A stretch of DNA of 64,000 bases from Paracoccus liaowanqingii. Lineage in GTDB: Bacteria > Pseudomonadota > Alphaproteobacteria > Rhodobacterales > Rhodobacteraceae. The translations under genes and the position numbers were made by a program. The notes under the pieces were generated by a model that saw only the letters and a list, made by a program, of their open reading frames with translations, ran no database searches and was not told the DNA's origin. Below are positions 45,007 through 58,126 of this stretch, piece after piece. The DNA lies in contig NZ_CP038439.1 in NCBI RefSeq assembly GCF_004683865.2, positions 846,501 through 910,500 of the forward strand, given 5' to 3'. Position 1 is the stretch's first letter. Each line of letters begins with the position of its first letter.

Positions 45007-46314
45007 CTAGCTGCGCGGGGTGGGGCTGAGCAGGTCGCGCCCGTCATCGATGCGCCCGCGTTCGACCATCTCCTCGAAGGCCGCGTCCGAGGCGGCGTCG
45101 GACAGGCGGCTGTCGGCGGGCCGGGCCGGGGCCGGGCGGGACTGTTCGGCTTGGCTGTCCTCGATGCGGATGCGGTGGACGGGCTCGGGCAGCAGATAGC
45201 CCTTGGCATCCAGCGCATGGCGCATCAGCCGGAACGCCTCGCCCCGCGCCAGGTCGAAATCGGTGCCGTCCTGCGACACCCAGCCCCCGGCGCGGATCAC
45301 CACATGCTCGGGGCCGCTGGCATCCAGCCAAGCCACCGGCTCTGGGCGATCGAGGACGAAGGTCATGCCTTTGAGCGACTTCAGCACCACGTCGCGCGCC
45401 CGGCCCAGATCGGCGGTCGGGTCGATGGTCAGATCGACCATGAAGCGGCGTTCGGGGTTGCGGGTATAGTTGGTCAGCACGGCCTTGTAGATGATCTGGT
45501 TCGGGATGCGGATGTGGTTGCCGTCCAGCGTCAGCAGCGTCGTGCCCCGGCTGGTCAGGCGGATCACCCGGCCGCGCAGCCCGTTCACCTCGATCAGGTC
45601 GTTGGGGTTGAAGGGCTGGCGCAGCGACAGCAGCATGGTCGCCACCACCCCCTCGATCGTGTCGCGCGCCGCGAAGGACAGCGACAGGCCGAAGATGCCC
45701 GCCGCCCCCAGCAGCGTGCCCAGCAGCGCCCGCGCGCCCATCAGGTCCAGCGCCACGACCAGCGCCACGATCCAGGCCACCAGCCGGATCGTCTGCGCCA
45801 GAAAGCCCGCGATGAAGGGATTGGGGGCGATGCCCGACAGGGTGCGCTGGCGCCGCGACAGCCAGCCCCCGGCCAGGACGATCAGCGCGCCCACCCCCAG
45901 CCCAAGCGCCATGAAGGGCAGGCCCGCGACCAGCTGCGTCAGGCGCGATTGGGCGCGGTCGCGCACCGTCTCCAGCCGCGTGCCAAGGTCGGTGGACAGG
46001 ATCACCCCGTTCTCGATCGCGACGACGCCCTCGACGCGGGCCAGCAGCGCCTGCAGCCGGTCGACGGTCTGCTGTTCGGCCACCTCGCCGTCCAAGGTGA
46101 CGATGCCCGCATCGACCTGCACGCGCACGCCGTCGAACTGCGGCACCTGCGCCAGGATGCTGGAGATGCGGGTGAGGATCGCCAGATCGGTGGCCCGGTC
46201 GTCGCGGGTCGAGATCGCGCCCACCGGGGTCTGGGGCGAATGCGCCTCGGGGGCCTGGGCACCGGCGGGGGCCGCCACTGCCAGCAGGCACAGGATCAGA
46301 AGCGCGCGGATCAT
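45007..46314 (-). CDS. Mechanosensitive channel (MscS family) with an N-terminal BON domain
   Basis: This 435-aa protein has a signal peptide (about 1-19, ending PAGAQA), a BON-like domain at about residues 40-108 ([33 protein letters not shown]), two or three membrane helices, and the MscS pore segment [27 protein letters not shown] followed by the cytoplasmic beta and vestibule domains. It opens under membrane tension and releases solutes on osmotic downshock. BON domains bind membranes or polymers, so this fusion may tie the channel to the periplasm. It overlaps the kdsA stop by 4 nt and is last in the operon. Confidence 0.9.
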   Translation of the reverse strand: MIRALLILCLLAVAAPAGAQAPEAHSPQTPVGAISTRDDRATDLAILTRISSILAQVPQFDGVRVQVDAGIVTLDGEVAEQQTVDRLQALLARVEGVVAIENGVILSTDLGTRLETVRDRAQSRLTQLVAGLPFMALGLGVGALIVLAGGWLSRRQRTLSGIAPNPFIAGFLAQTIRLVAWIVALVVALDLMGARALLGTLLGAAGIFGLSLSFAARDTIEGVVATMLLSLRQPFNPNDLIEVNGLRGRVIRLTSRGTTLLTLDGNHIRIPNQIIYKAVLTNYTRNPERRFMVDLTIDPTADLGRARDVVLKSLKGMTFVLDRPEPVAWLDASGPEHVVIRAGGWVSQDGTDFDLARGEAFRLMRHALDAKGYLLPEPVHRIRIEDSQAEQSRPAPARPADSRLSDAASDAAFEEMVERGRIDDGRDLLSPTPRS

Positions 46315-47153
46315 GCGGGCAGCGGGTCGGCCTTTGCCAGACGGTCGAAGGCCATCAGCGAGGCGACCAGCGCCGCCATCCGGTCCAGCGGGATCATGTT
46401 CGGCCCGTCCGAGGGGGCACGGTCGGGATCCTCGTGCGTCTCGATAAAGACGCCGGCCACGCCAAGCGCCACGGCGGCCCGCGCCATGACCGGCGCGAAT
46501 TCGCGCTGCCCGCCCGAGCTGCCGCCCTGACCGCCCGGCTGCTGGACCGAATGGGTGGCGTCCATGATCACCGGATAGCCGGTGCGCGCCATGATCGGCA
46601 GCGACCGCATGTCGGCCACCAGCGTGTTGTAGCCGAAGCTGGCCCCCCGCTCGGTCAGCAGGATGTTCTCGTTCCCGGTCGAGGCGACCTTCTGCGCCAC
46701 GTTGGGCATGTCCCAGGGGGCCAGGAACTGGCCCTTCTTGATGTTCACGACCGCGCCGGTGCGGCCCGCCGTCAGCAGCAGGTCGGTCTGGCGGCAGAGG
46801 AAGGCCGGGATCTGGATGACATCCACCACCTCGGCCGCGCGCACCGCCTGCTCGGCATCATGGATGTCGGTCAGCACCGGACAGCCAAGCCGCTCGCGGA
46901 CGGTGGCCAGGATCTGCAGGCCCTCGTCGATGCCCAGGCCCCGCTTGCCCGACAGCGAGGTGCGGTTTGCCTTGTCGAAGCTGGCCTTGAAGACGAAGGA
47001 CGCCCCGGCATCGGCGCAGACCTTTGCCATGGTTTCCGCGATCATCATCGCGTGGTCCAGGCTCTCCAGCTGGCAGGGGCCGGCGATGACGGTCAGCGGC
47101 AGGTCGTTGCCGCAGGTGACCGCGCCAATCGGGACGTGGCGGGCGGCGGTCAT
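46311..47153 (-). CDS. kdsA: 3-deoxy-8-phosphooctulonate synthase
   Basis: This 280-aa cytoplasmic enzyme condenses phosphoenolpyruvate and arabinose 5-phosphate to KDO 8-phosphate. Signatures are [35 protein letters not shown] and [13 protein letters not shown]. It lacks the extra Cys metal site at the N-terminal AGPCxxES position only if Gln substitutes; the Cys here is present, so a metal-dependent type is possible. It is coupled by 4-nt overlaps to the capsule-export gene before it and mscS after it. Besides lipopolysaccharide, KDO is the linker of group 2-type capsules, which fits this operon. Confidence 0.95.
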   Translation of the reverse strand: MTAARHVPIGAVTCGNDLPLTVIAGPCQLESLDHAMMIAETMAKVCADAGASFVFKASFDKANRTSLSGKRGLGIDEGLQILATVRERLGCPVLTDIHDAEQAVRAAEVVDVIQIPAFLCRQTDLLLTAGRTGAVVNIKKGQFLAPWDMPNVAQKVASTGNENILLTERGASFGYNTLVADMRSLPIMARTGYPVIMDATHSVQQPGGQGGSSGGQREFAPVMARAAVALGVAGVFIETHEDPDRAPSDGPNMIPLDRMAALVASLMAFDRLAKADPLPA

Positions 47154-48949
47154 GTCGACACCTGCTCGCGCAGGATCGAGGCCGTCAGCGACAGCATCAG
47201 ATAGATGCCCGCGAAGACAAGGAAGGCCACCAGCGTGTTCTGGAAGGCCTTGGGATAGGTCGCCTCGTCCGGCGGGATCGGGGCGATGGACAGCGACAGG
47301 TAGCGGACCTGCTTGTTCGCCTCGATCCGGGCGGCCTCCATCTGGCCGGCGGCGGCGGCCAGCATCTCCTGCCGGGTCAGCAGGTTGGCCTCGGCCACGC
47401 GCATCTCGGCGCCGATGGCGGCCAGCGAGCGGCGCGAGTCGCTGCCCGTCGTCAGGTCCAGGCGGGTTTCGGCGATGATCTCGCGCAGCCGCTCGATGTC
47501 GCCGCGCACGGCGGTGACGCGGCTCTGCACCGGCGAGGGGTTGGCCAGCAGCTGCCCCAGTTCCAGCTGCTTCTCAGTCAGCTGCGCCTCAAGTGCCGAG
47601 ACCTGGCCCATGACCACGCCGCTTTCGGCCAGGGGATCCAGCACGCCCATCTGTTCCTGCAGCTCCTGCACGCGCATCTGGGCCTCCAGCATCTTGGCCT
47701 CGGCGTCCTCGTAGGTCTCGCGCGCGCCCTCCATCTGGTCCTCGCGCATGCGCGAGGTCAGCGCGTCGACCAGTTCCTCGGCATAAGAGATCAGCGCCCG
47801 CGAGAACTGCTCGCTCAGGGCCGGGTCGGGGGCGATCACCTCCATGTCCAGCACGCCCTCGGTCGGGTCGTAGCCGATCTTGACGCTGTCCTGATACAGG
47901 CTGAAGGTCGCCTCGTTCGTGGCATTCTCGGGCAGGCGCTTGATCGGATCGACGCCGGGATCCTGGAAGGCCTGGCGGAAGCCCAGATCCCCGTCCAGCC
48001 GCAGCATCGCGTCGCGCGAGGTCAGATAGCTTTGCACCGCCACCGCGTCCGTGTTGGTGCCGACGCCGCCCAGGGCCGCGCCGATGCCGCCCATGCCGGC
48101 CCCGCCGCCATCCGCGGACTGGATCTGGAACTGCGACACCGTCGCATAGAGCGGCGAGGCGACGCGGAAATAATACCATCCGACCAGCACGGTCGGGATC
48201 AGCACGAAGGCGATCAGCCGCGCGGCCAGCATCGCCATGCGGCGGCGGCGGCGGCGCGCCAGATCGCGCTGGATGCGGTAGATCTCGGCGGCGCGCTTCT
48301 CTTCGGTCAGGTCCTCGCGCGAGGGCATCTCGGGCCGCGTCGCCGGGGGATTGTTCGGCATGATCGTGGGTAGGCCGGCGCGCAGGGCCGGGGGATTGGC
48401 CACGGGGGCGGACAGCACGCGGCTGCCCTCGGAGGACAGGATGCTGCCCACCGCGCCGCGATGGGAGGGGTCGATGCCCCGCTCGCGCAGCCGCAGCACG
48501 GCCTCCTCGCCCGAGTTGACCTCGATCTGGTGCAGCGTGGCGATGCGGCGGGCGATGCGCAGCTGCCGGTCGGTCAGCTTCTCGGCCCGGATGGCCTCCA
48601 GCTTCGCCTCCAGGTCCTCCCCCTCGGCGGGTGCCTCGGCAGCGGCGGGGCTGGGCTGGGGCTGGGCGTCGGCCTTGGCCGGGCGGGTCATGCGGAAATC
48701 GCCGAAGCCGTCATCGACCGGCCCGGTGGACAGGAAGCGGTCCATGCGACCGGCATCGCTGTCCTGAGGCGGCGTGCCCGCATTGGCAGAACGGGGGCCG
48801 GGCGCGGCCGTGGGACGCGGCGTCACCTCCAGCCGCGCGCGCTTGGGCGGCATCTCGGGGGCGGGATCGGCCGGACGGGGCGACGGGCGCGCCGCGACCG
48901 AATCCGACGGGGACGCATGATAGCGGCGGGCTTTAGGCGGTGTAGTCAT
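47150..48949 (-). CDS. Capsule polysaccharide export inner-membrane protein (KpsE/RkpR-like)
   Basis: This 599-aa protein has a long Pro/Ala-rich, probably disordered, N-terminal cytoplasmic part (about 1-150), then a helical segment and a basic run RRRRRR before the first membrane helix at about 240-260. A large periplasmic region with coiled coils follows ([35 protein letters not shown]), and a second helix lies near the C-terminus ([20 protein letters not shown]). This is the polysaccharide copolymerase layout of KpsE, but E. coli KpsE is only about 380 aa, so the N-terminal extension is unusual. The ATG at 48949 overlaps the end of kpsT by 17 nt. Confidence 0.85.
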   Translation of the reverse strand: MTTPPKARRYHASPSDSVAARPSPRPADPAPEMPPKRARLEVTPRPTAAPGPRSANAGTPPQDSDAGRMDRFLSTGPVDDGFGDFRMTRPAKADAQPQPSPAAAEAPAEGEDLEAKLEAIRAEKLTDRQLRIARRIATLHQIEVNSGEEAVLRLRERGIDPSHRGAVGSILSSEGSRVLSAPVANPPALRAGLPTIMPNNPPATRPEMPSREDLTEEKRAAEIYRIQRDLARRRRRRMAMLAARLIAFVLIPTVLVGWYYFRVASPLYATVSQFQIQSADGGGAGMGGIGAALGGVGTNTDAVAVQSYLTSRDAMLRLDGDLGFRQAFQDPGVDPIKRLPENATNEATFSLYQDSVKIGYDPTEGVLDMEVIAPDPALSEQFSRALISYAEELVDALTSRMREDQMEGARETYEDAEAKMLEAQMRVQELQEQMGVLDPLAESGVVMGQVSALEAQLTEKQLELGQLLANPSPVQSRVTAVRGDIERLREIIAETRLDLTTGSDSRRSLAAIGAEMRVAEANLLTRQEMLAAAAGQMEAARIEANKQVRYLSLSIAPIPPDEATYPKAFQNTLVAFLVFAGIYLMLSLTASILREQVST

Positions 48950-49586
48950 AATATTGCTTGGCCTCGTCGAGGGACTCGAACATGTACAGTTTGCCGTCGC
49001 GCAGGATCGCCGCGCGGTTGCAGAATTTCTCGATCGTGCCGGGCTGGTGGGACACGATGACCACGGTCGAGGTCTGCAACCGCTCGAACAGGACGCGTCC
49101 GGCCCGGCGGTTGAATTCGGCATCCGTGGTCTGCGGCATGCCCTCGTCGATCAGGTAGATGTCGAAATCCAGCGCCAGCAGCAGCGAGAAGTTGAAACGC
49201 TGCTTCATGCCCGCCGAATAGGTGCCGACCGGCATGTCGAAATATTCGTGGATGTCGCAGAGCCAGCGCGTGAAGGCCGAGACGTAGTCGGGGTCCAGCC
49301 CGTAGATCCGGGCGATGTAGCGGGCGTTCTCGTTGCCGCTGTGGCGGTTGACCAGCCCGCCCATGAAGCCCAGGGGAAACGAGATGCGGCATTCGCGCCG
49401 GACCTTGCCCTCGTCGGGCTTCTCCAGCCCGCACATCATGTTGATGATCGTCGTCTTGCCGGTCCCGTTGGGCGCGAGGATGCCCAGGGAATTGCCCAGC
49501 TCGACCTGGAAGGAGGCACGATCGAGAATGATCTTGTGCTGCCGGCCGGTCCAGAACGACTTGGAGACGCTGTCAAATTCAAGCAT
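48933..49586 (-). CDS. kpsT: Capsule polysaccharide ABC transporter ATP-binding protein
   Basis: This 217-aa ATPase powers export of capsular polysaccharide. Walker A is LAPNGTGKTT (canonical GxxGxGKT), the KpsT-specific block GFMGGLVNRHSGNENARYIARIYG is present, the signature is YSAGMKQRF in place of LSGGQ, and Walker B is YLIDEGM. The ATG at 49586 fits the family start (MLEFDSVSKSF); a TTG 15 nt upstream is a possible alternative. It is first in the operon kpsT-kpsE-kdsA-mscS. A KpsM permease gene is not adjacent, so it must be elsewhere. Confidence 0.92.
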   Translation of the reverse strand: MLEFDSVSKSFWTGRQHKIILDRASFQVELGNSLGILAPNGTGKTTIINMMCGLEKPDEGKVRRECRISFPLGFMGGLVNRHSGNENARYIARIYGLDPDYVSAFTRWLCDIHEYFDMPVGTYSAGMKQRFNFSLLLALDFDIYLIDEGMPQTTDAEFNRRAGRVLFERLQTSTVVIVSHQPGTIEKFCNRAAILRDGKLYMFESLDEAKQYYDYTA

Positions 49587-49757
49587 GAGGTTGCTTTGCA
49601 ATCGTTAATTCAGGCACAAGGCGTGCCATGCCGGGGGGCCAGACTGCCGCGGCGACATTAGGCCCGCAGGGTCCGGCTGTCCAGCCTTGCCATGGAACCC
49701 CGGAAATCGCCATCCGACCAGACTTAAAACACGGCAAATTGTGTCTAGATGTGACCG

Positions 49758-50381
49758 ATGAGCTCACCCACGCCTCCGCTTGCCGCGCAGATCGGCACCT
49801 GCCGCCTGTGCCGCAACCGCTTCGCGCTGACCGCGACGCGCCATGCGCCCCGCCCCGTCGTGTGGTTCCGCCCCGATGCGCGGGTGCTGATCGTGGGCCA
49901 GGCGCCGGGCGCGCGGGTCCATGCCAGCGGGCGGCCCTTCACCGACCGCTCGGGCGACCGGCTGCGGGACTGGATGGGCGTGACCGAGGCGCAGTTCTAC
50001 GACCTGTCGCGGGTGGCGATCGTGCCGATGGCCTTCTGCTTTCCGGGCTACGACGCCAAGGGCGGGGACCTGCCGCCGCCCGCCATCTGCGCCGCCACCT
50101 GGCGCGCCCCGGTGATGGCGCAGCTGCAGCAGCGTCTGACGCTGCTGGTCGGCGGGCATGCGATGCGCTGGCATCTGGGGGCGCGCAACGTCACCGACAC
50201 GGTGCGCGACTGGCGGGCGCATGCCCCGACGGTCTTTCCGCTGCCCCATCCCAGCTGGCGCAACACCGGCTGGCTGCGCGCCAATCCGTGGTTCGAAACC
50301 GACCTGCTGCCCCGACTGCGCGCTGCCGTTGCCTGCCAGCTGGGCGACGGCGCCCTGTCGGCACCCGCCCCGGTTGCGTAG
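49758..50381 (+). CDS. Uracil-DNA glycosylase superfamily protein
   Basis: This 207-aa protein has the motif LIVGQAPGARVHASGRPF (about 44-61), which includes the catalytic-loop G-Q-A-P-G pattern of the family 4/5-type enzymes, and LPHPSWRN near the C-terminus. Four cysteines, C15 and C18 (CRLC), C94 and C111, have the CX2C...CX16C spacing used by iron-sulfur uracil-DNA glycosylases. It would excise uracil or damaged pyrimidines from DNA. It is transcribed away from kpsT. Confidence 0.85.
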   Translation: MSSPTPPLAAQIGTCRLCRNRFALTATRHAPRPVVWFRPDARVLIVGQAPGARVHASGRPFTDRSGDRLRDWMGVTEAQFYDLSRVAIVPMAFCFPGYDAKGGDLPPPAICAATWRAPVMAQLQQRLTLLVGGHAMRWHLGARNVTDTVRDWRAHAPTVFPLPHPSWRNTGWLRANPWFETDLLPRLRAAVACQLGDGALSAPAPVA

Positions 50382-50510
50382 GGCCGCGGTGTGCTGAACC
50401 GTACCTGTCAGGCTTGCCTTTCGGGCCGATGTCTTTAACCTTAACGGTATCTTGCGGGGCGGGGGCAGGTCATGTCCGCGCGCCGCCCACATGCTACAGG
50501 GAGACGCCGC

Positions 50511-51476
50511 ATGAGCAAACTCAAACCGATCCTGCTGAGCACCGCCTTCGCGCTGGCCGCGACGCCGCTGATGGCGCAGGAGGAACAGTTCATCACCATC
50601 GGCACCGGCGGACAGACGGGCGTCTATTATGTCGTCGGCCAGTCGATCTGCCGCCTCGTGAACCGCGAAACCGCCGAGACCGGCCTGCGCTGCACCGCCC
50701 CCGCCACCGGCGGGTCCATCGACAACATCAACCAGATCAAGGCCGGCGGCATGACGATGGGCGTGGCCCAGTCCGACTGGCAGTACCACGCCTATAACGG
50801 CAGCTCGGACTACGAGGGCGAGCCCTTCGAGGATCTGCGCGCCGTCTTCGCCGTCCATCCCGAGCCTTTCACGGTCGTGGCCCGCGCCGACAGCGGCATC
50901 GAGACCTTCGAGGATCTGGTCGGCAAGCGCGTGAACGTGGGCAATCCCGGCTCGGGATCGCGCGGCACCTTCGAGGTCGTGCTGGACGCCATGGGCATGA
51001 GCATGGACGATTTCGCCCTGTCCTCGGAACTGCGCCCGGCGGAACAGTCGGCGGCCTTGGGCGACAATCAGGTGGATGCGATCAGCTATACCGTGGGCCA
51101 TCCCAACGGCTCGATCCAGGAGGCCACCTCGACGGTGGACGCCACGATCGTCAGCGTCTCGGGCGAGGCGATCGACACGCTGGTCGCGGACAACCCGTTC
51201 TATGCCAAGGCGATCATCCCCGGCGGGATGTATGCCAACAACGACGAGGACACCGAGACCTTCGGCGTCAAGGCGACCATGGTGACCTCGGCCGCCGTGC
51301 CCGAGGAAACCGTCTATCAGGTCGTCAAGGCGGTCTTCGACAACTTCGACCGCTTCAAGGGCCTGCACCCGGCCTTCGCGACGCTGGAACCCGAAGAGAT
51401 GGTGGCCGACGGCAACAGCGCGCCCCTGCATCCGGGCGCCGAGCGCTACTATCGCGAACAGGGCTGGGTCGAGTGA
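50511..51476 (+). CDS. TAXI-family TRAP transporter solute-binding protein, second system
   Basis: This 321-aa periplasmic protein has a signal peptide (about 1-22, ending PLMAQ) and TAXI blocks: ITIGTGGQTGVYYVVGQSICRLVN, GMTMGVAQSDWQYHAY, and GKRVNVGNPGSGSRGTFE. It is clearly distinct from the copy at 38.7 kb. The ATG at 50511 follows a caggga ribosome site. It heads a three-gene unit with a fused permease and a universal stress protein. The ligand is unknown; glutamate-like compounds are usual for TAXI. Confidence 0.93.
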   Translation: MSKLKPILLSTAFALAATPLMAQEEQFITIGTGGQTGVYYVVGQSICRLVNRETAETGLRCTAPATGGSIDNINQIKAGGMTMGVAQSDWQYHAYNGSSDYEGEPFEDLRAVFAVHPEPFTVVARADSGIETFEDLVGKRVNVGNPGSGSRGTFEVVLDAMGMSMDDFALSSELRPAEQSAALGDNQVDAISYTVGHPNGSIQEATSTVDATIVSVSGEAIDTLVADNPFYAKAIIPGGMYANNDEDTETFGVKATMVTSAAVPEETVYQVVKAVFDNFDRFKGLHPAFATLEPEEMVADGNSAPLHPGAERYYREQGWVE

Positions 51477-51489
51477 TCCACGCCTGACC

Positions 51490-51513
51490 GGGGCGGCCCT
51501 TCGGGGCCGCCCC
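51490..51513 (+). terminator. Intercistronic hairpin with a TTCG loop
   Basis: A perfect 10-bp stem GGGGCGGCCC / GGGCCGCCCC closed by a TTCG tetraloop, followed by TTCATCAT, lies 13 nt after the TAXI stop. A UUCG-capped GC stem is very stable, so partial termination or protection of the upstream mRNA is likely. Confidence 0.7.
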
Positions 51514-51559
51514 TTCATCATGCCAGAACCATAAAAATTGCATCGCAGGGGGTGCCGTG

Positions 51560-54368
<2,809 letters not shown>

Positions 54369-54376
<8 letters not shown>

Positions 54377-54794
54377 CACCGTGCTGTTACCCATCGACTT
54401 GCAGCATCCCGAAAGCTGGGAAAAGGCCCTGCCTGCCGCACAGCGGCTGGCGGGGGATCAGGGCGTGATCCATCTGCTGGGGATCGTGCATGATTTCGGC
54501 AGCTCGATGGTGGCGACCTTTCTGCCCAAGGGCTATGAAAAGGCCGTTCTGCAGCAGATGAAGCAGGCGCTGGACGATTTCGCCACAAAGCATTTCCCCG
54601 ATGAGGCGCGGGTGCAGATCCATGTGGGCCATGGCCATGTCGCGGAAACGATCCTGAAAGCCGCGACCAAATACAAGGCGGACCTGATCGTCATGGCCAG
54701 CGACAACCCCGACGAATTGCGCAGCATCCGCGTCAGCCGCGACGTGAACGCCGTGGTGCGGCATTCGCCCGTCTCGGTGATGGTGGTGCGCTAG
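54369..54794 (+). CDS. Universal stress protein (UspA family), TRAP-associated
   Basis: This 141-aa cytoplasmic protein has the Usp start [17 protein letters not shown] and the stretch [26 protein letters not shown], ending with [10 protein letters not shown]. The typical ATP-binding GxxGxxxx(S/T) element is replaced by [14 protein letters not shown], so nucleotide binding is uncertain. It starts inside the permease gene (8-nt overlap). Usp proteins encoded with TRAP systems, such as TeaD, tune transport activity, which is the likely role here. Confidence 0.9.
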
Positions 54795-54798
54795 GACC

Positions 54799-56460
54799 AT
54801 GCAGACCGACCTTCAGATCGCCCGCGCCGCCACCAAGCGGCCCATCGCCGATGTCGCCAAGCGCCTTGGCCTGACCTATGACCAGATCCTGCCCTATGGC
54901 CATGACAAGGCCAAGATCACCCACGAGGCGCTGGCCGGGCTGTCGGGCCCCGAGGGGCGGCTGATTCTTGTCACCGCCATCAACCCGACGCCCGCGGGCG
55001 AGGGCAAGACGACCACCACCGTGGGTCTGGGCGATGCGCTGAACCGCATCGGCCACCGCGCGACGATCTGCATCCGCGAAGCCAGCCTTGGCCCGAACTT
55101 CGGGATGAAGGGCGGGGCGGGTGGGGGCCGCGCGCAGATCGTGCCGATGGAGGACATGAACCTTCATTTCACCGGAGATTTCCACGCCATCACCTCGGCC
55201 CACAACCTGCTGGCCGCGATGATCGACAACCATATCCACTGGGGCAACGCGCTGGATCTGGACACGCGCCGGATCAGCTGGCGCCGCGTCATGGACATGA
55301 ACGACCGCGCGCTGCGCGACGTTGTGGTGGGTCTGGGCGGTCCGGCCAACGGATTCTCGCGCCAGTCGGGGTTCGACATCACCGTGGCCTCCGAAGTCAT
55401 GGCGATCCTGTGCCTGGCGCGCGATCTGGCCGACCTGCAGGACCGCTTGGGCCGCATCGTCATCGGCGAGACGCGCAACCGCCAGCCCGTGACGGCGCGG
55501 GATCTGAAAGCCGATGGCGCGATGACCGTGCTGCTGAAGGACGCGCTGCAGCCCAATCTGGTTCAGACGCTGGAGAACAATCCCGCGCTGGTCCATGGCG
55601 GGCCCTTCGCCAATATCGCCCATGGCTGCAACAGCGTCATCGCCACCCGCGCGGCCCTGCGCCTGTCGGATTATGTGGTGACCGAGGCCGGTTTCGGAGC
55701 CGATCTGGGGGCCGAAAAGTTCCTCAACATCAAATGCCGCCTGGCCGGGCTGGCCCCCGCGGCGGTGGTGCTGGTGGCGACCATCCGCGCGCTGAAGATG
55801 AATGGCGGCGTGGCCAAAGCCGATCTGGGGACCGAGGATGCAGGCGCCGTCCGCGAGGGCTGCGCCAATCTGGGCCGCCATATCCAGAATATCCGCAGCT
55901 TCGGCCTGCCCGTCGTCGTGGCGCTGAACCATTTCGACGGCGATACCCAGGCCGAGATCGCCGCCCTGCAGGAGTATTGCGCGGGGCAGGGCGTGCAGGC
56001 CATCCTCGCCCGCCACTGGGCGGAAGGCGGCGCGGGGGCCGAGGATCTGGCCCGCGCGGTGGTGGATCTGGCTGAGGGGGGCGCGCAGTTTTCAACCCTC
56101 TATCCCGACGATCTGCCGCTGTGGGACAAGATCGAGACGGTCTGCACCCGCATCCACCGCGCCGGCGGGGTGGAAGCCGCGCCCGGCATCCGCGACCAGC
56201 TGGCCGCATGGGAGGCGGCGGGCCATGGCCGCATGCCCGTCTGCATCGCCAAGACGCAATACAGCTTTTCGACCGACCCCACCCTGCGCGGCGCGCCGAC
56301 GGGCCATGTGATCGGCGTGCGCGAGGTGCGGCTGAACGCGGGGGCGGGCTTTGTCGTGGCGATCTGCGGGCAGATCATGACCATGCCCGGCCTGCCGCGC
56401 CATCCCGCGGCCGAGGTGATCGGGCTGGACGATCAGGGGCAGGTCGAGGGACTATTCTGA
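54799..56460 (+). CDS. fhs: Formate-tetrahydrofolate ligase
   Basis: This 553-aa enzyme makes 10-formyltetrahydrofolate from formate, THF and ATP. The P-loop TPAGEGKTT is at 64-72. [17 protein letters not shown] and the family block [30 protein letters not shown] follow, and the C-terminus carries the monovalent-cation and THF region. Length matches the family (about 557). It begins 4 nt after the stress-protein stop, so it may be cotranscribed with the TRAP unit, although no functional link is known. Confidence 0.97.
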   Translation: MQTDLQIARAATKRPIADVAKRLGLTYDQILPYGHDKAKITHEALAGLSGPEGRLILVTAINPTPAGEGKTTTTVGLGDALNRIGHRATICIREASLGPNFGMKGGAGGGRAQIVPMEDMNLHFTGDFHAITSAHNLLAAMIDNHIHWGNALDLDTRRISWRRVMDMNDRALRDVVVGLGGPANGFSRQSGFDITVASEVMAILCLARDLADLQDRLGRIVIGETRNRQPVTARDLKADGAMTVLLKDALQPNLVQTLENNPALVHGGPFANIAHGCNSVIATRAALRLSDYVVTEAGFGADLGAEKFLNIKCRLAGLAPAAVVLVATIRALKMNGGVAKADLGTEDAGAVREGCANLGRHIQNIRSFGLPVVVALNHFDGDTQAEIAALQEYCAGQGVQAILARHWAEGGAGAEDLARAVVDLAEGGAQFSTLYPDDLPLWDKIETVCTRIHRAGGVEAAPGIRDQLAAWEAAGHGRMPVCIAKTQYSFSTDPTLRGAPTGHVIGVREVRLNAGAGFVVAICGQIMTMPGLPRHPAAEVIGLDDQGQVEGLF

Positions 56461-56509
56461 CGCGTAGCCCCCGATTGCGCCCCGCGCGCGGGCGCGCTAA
56501 AGCGCCTGC

Positions 56510-58105
56510 ATGACAAACCGCCCCGACCTTCCGTCCGAGATCGCCCGCCGCCGGACATTCGCGATCATCTCGCATCCCGATGCGGGCAAGACCACGCTGA
56601 CCGAGAAATTCCTTCTGTATGGCGGCGCCATCCAGATGGCCGGGCAGGTGCGCGCCAAGGGCGAGGCGCGGCGGACACGCTCGGACTTCATGAAGATGGA
56701 GCAGGACCGGGGCATCTCGGTCTCGGCCTCGGCCATGTCCTTCGATTTCGACGGGCACCGCTTCAATCTGGTCGACACGCCCGGTCACAGCGACTTTTCC
56801 GAGGATACCTATCGCACGCTGACGGCGGTGGATGCGGCGATCATGGTCATCGACGGGGCCAAGGGGGTCGAATCGCAGACCCGCAAGCTGTTCGAGGTCT
56901 GTCGGCTGCGCGACCTGCCGATCCTGACCTTCTGCAACAAGATGGACCGCGAATCCCGCGACACGTTCGAGATCATCGACGAGATCCAGGAGAACCTGGC
57001 CATCGACGTGGCGCCGGTCAGCTGGCCCATCGGCGTGGGCCGGGAATTCATCGGCTGCTATGACATGCTGCGCGACCGGCTGGAGCTGATGGACCGCGCC
57101 GACCGCAACAAGGTGGCGGAATCGATCAAGATCAACGGTCTGGACGATCCCGCGCTGGCCCAGCACGTGCCCGCCGAGCTGCTGGCCAAGCTGCGCGACG
57201 AGGTCGAGATGGCGCGCGAGCTGCTGCCTGCCTTCGATCGCAAGTCGTTCCTGGAAGGGCACATGACCCCCATCTGGTTCGGCAGCGCGATCAACAGCTT
57301 TGGCGTGCAGGAGCTGATGCAGGGCATCAGCACCTATGGCCCGCCGCCCCAGATCCAGAATGCCGCCGAACGCCAGATCGCGCCCGAGGAGACCACCGTC
57401 ACCGGCTTCGTCTTCAAGGTGCAGGCCAACATGGACCCCAAGCACCGCGACCGCGTGGCCTTCGTGCGGCTTGCCTCGGGGCATTTCGAACGCGGCATGA
57501 AGATGGTCCATGTGCGGACGAAGAAGCCGATGTCCGTGTCGAACCCGGTCCTGTTCCTAGCCGCCGACCGCGAGCTGGCCGAGGAGGCCTGGGCGGGCGA
57601 CATCATCGGCATCCCGAACCACGGGCAGCTGCGCATCGGCGATGCGCTGACCGAGGGCGAGGCGCTGCGCTTCACCGGCATTCCCAGCTTCGCGCCGGAA
57701 CTGCTGAACTCGGTCCGGGCGACCGATCCGATGAAGGCCAAGCATCTGGAAAAGGCGTTGATGCAGTTCGCGGAAGAAGGCGCGGCCAAGGTCTTCAAGC
57801 CGACCATCGGTTCGGGCTTCATCGTGGGCGTGGTGGGGGCGCTGCAGTTCGAGGTGCTTGCCAGCCGGATCGAGCTGGAATACGGCATCCCTGTCCGCTT
57901 CGAGGGCAGCCAGTTCACCAGCGCGCGGTGGGTCGCAGGGCCGAGGCCCAAGGTCGAGGCCTTCGCCGAGGTGAACAAGGGCCACCTGGCCCATGACCAT
58001 GACGGCGACCTGGTCTATCTGACCCGGCTGCAATGGGACATCGACCGCATCGGCCGCGATCACCCCGAGATCAAGCTGACCGCCACCAAGGAGATGATGG
58101 TCTGA
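56510..58105 (+). CDS. prfC: Peptide chain release factor 3
   Basis: This 531-aa translational GTPase recycles RF1 and RF2 from the ribosome. G1 is SHPDAGKTT (21-29), G2 lies in the QDRGISVSASA block, G3 is DTPGHSDFSEDT and G4 is CNKMDRES. The RF3-specific C-terminal domain includes ALQFEVLASRIELEYGIPVRFE. The length is typical. It stands alone between fhs and the convergent transglutaminase gene. Confidence 0.97.
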   Translation: MTNRPDLPSEIARRRTFAIISHPDAGKTTLTEKFLLYGGAIQMAGQVRAKGEARRTRSDFMKMEQDRGISVSASAMSFDFDGHRFNLVDTPGHSDFSEDTYRTLTAVDAAIMVIDGAKGVESQTRKLFEVCRLRDLPILTFCNKMDRESRDTFEIIDEIQENLAIDVAPVSWPIGVGREFIGCYDMLRDRLELMDRADRNKVAESIKINGLDDPALAQHVPAELLAKLRDEVEMARELLPAFDRKSFLEGHMTPIWFGSAINSFGVQELMQGISTYGPPPQIQNAAERQIAPEETTVTGFVFKVQANMDPKHRDRVAFVRLASGHFERGMKMVHVRTKKPMSVSNPVLFLAADRELAEEAWAGDIIGIPNHGQLRIGDALTEGEALRFTGIPSFAPELLNSVRATDPMKAKHLEKALMQFAEEGAAKVFKPTIGSGFIVGVVGALQFEVLASRIELEYGIPVRFEGSQFTSARWVAGPRPKVEAFAEVNKGHLAHDHDGDLVYLTRLQWDIDRIGRDHPEIKLTATKEMMV

Positions 58106-58126
58106 GGCGCATGGCCTCGGACCCCG

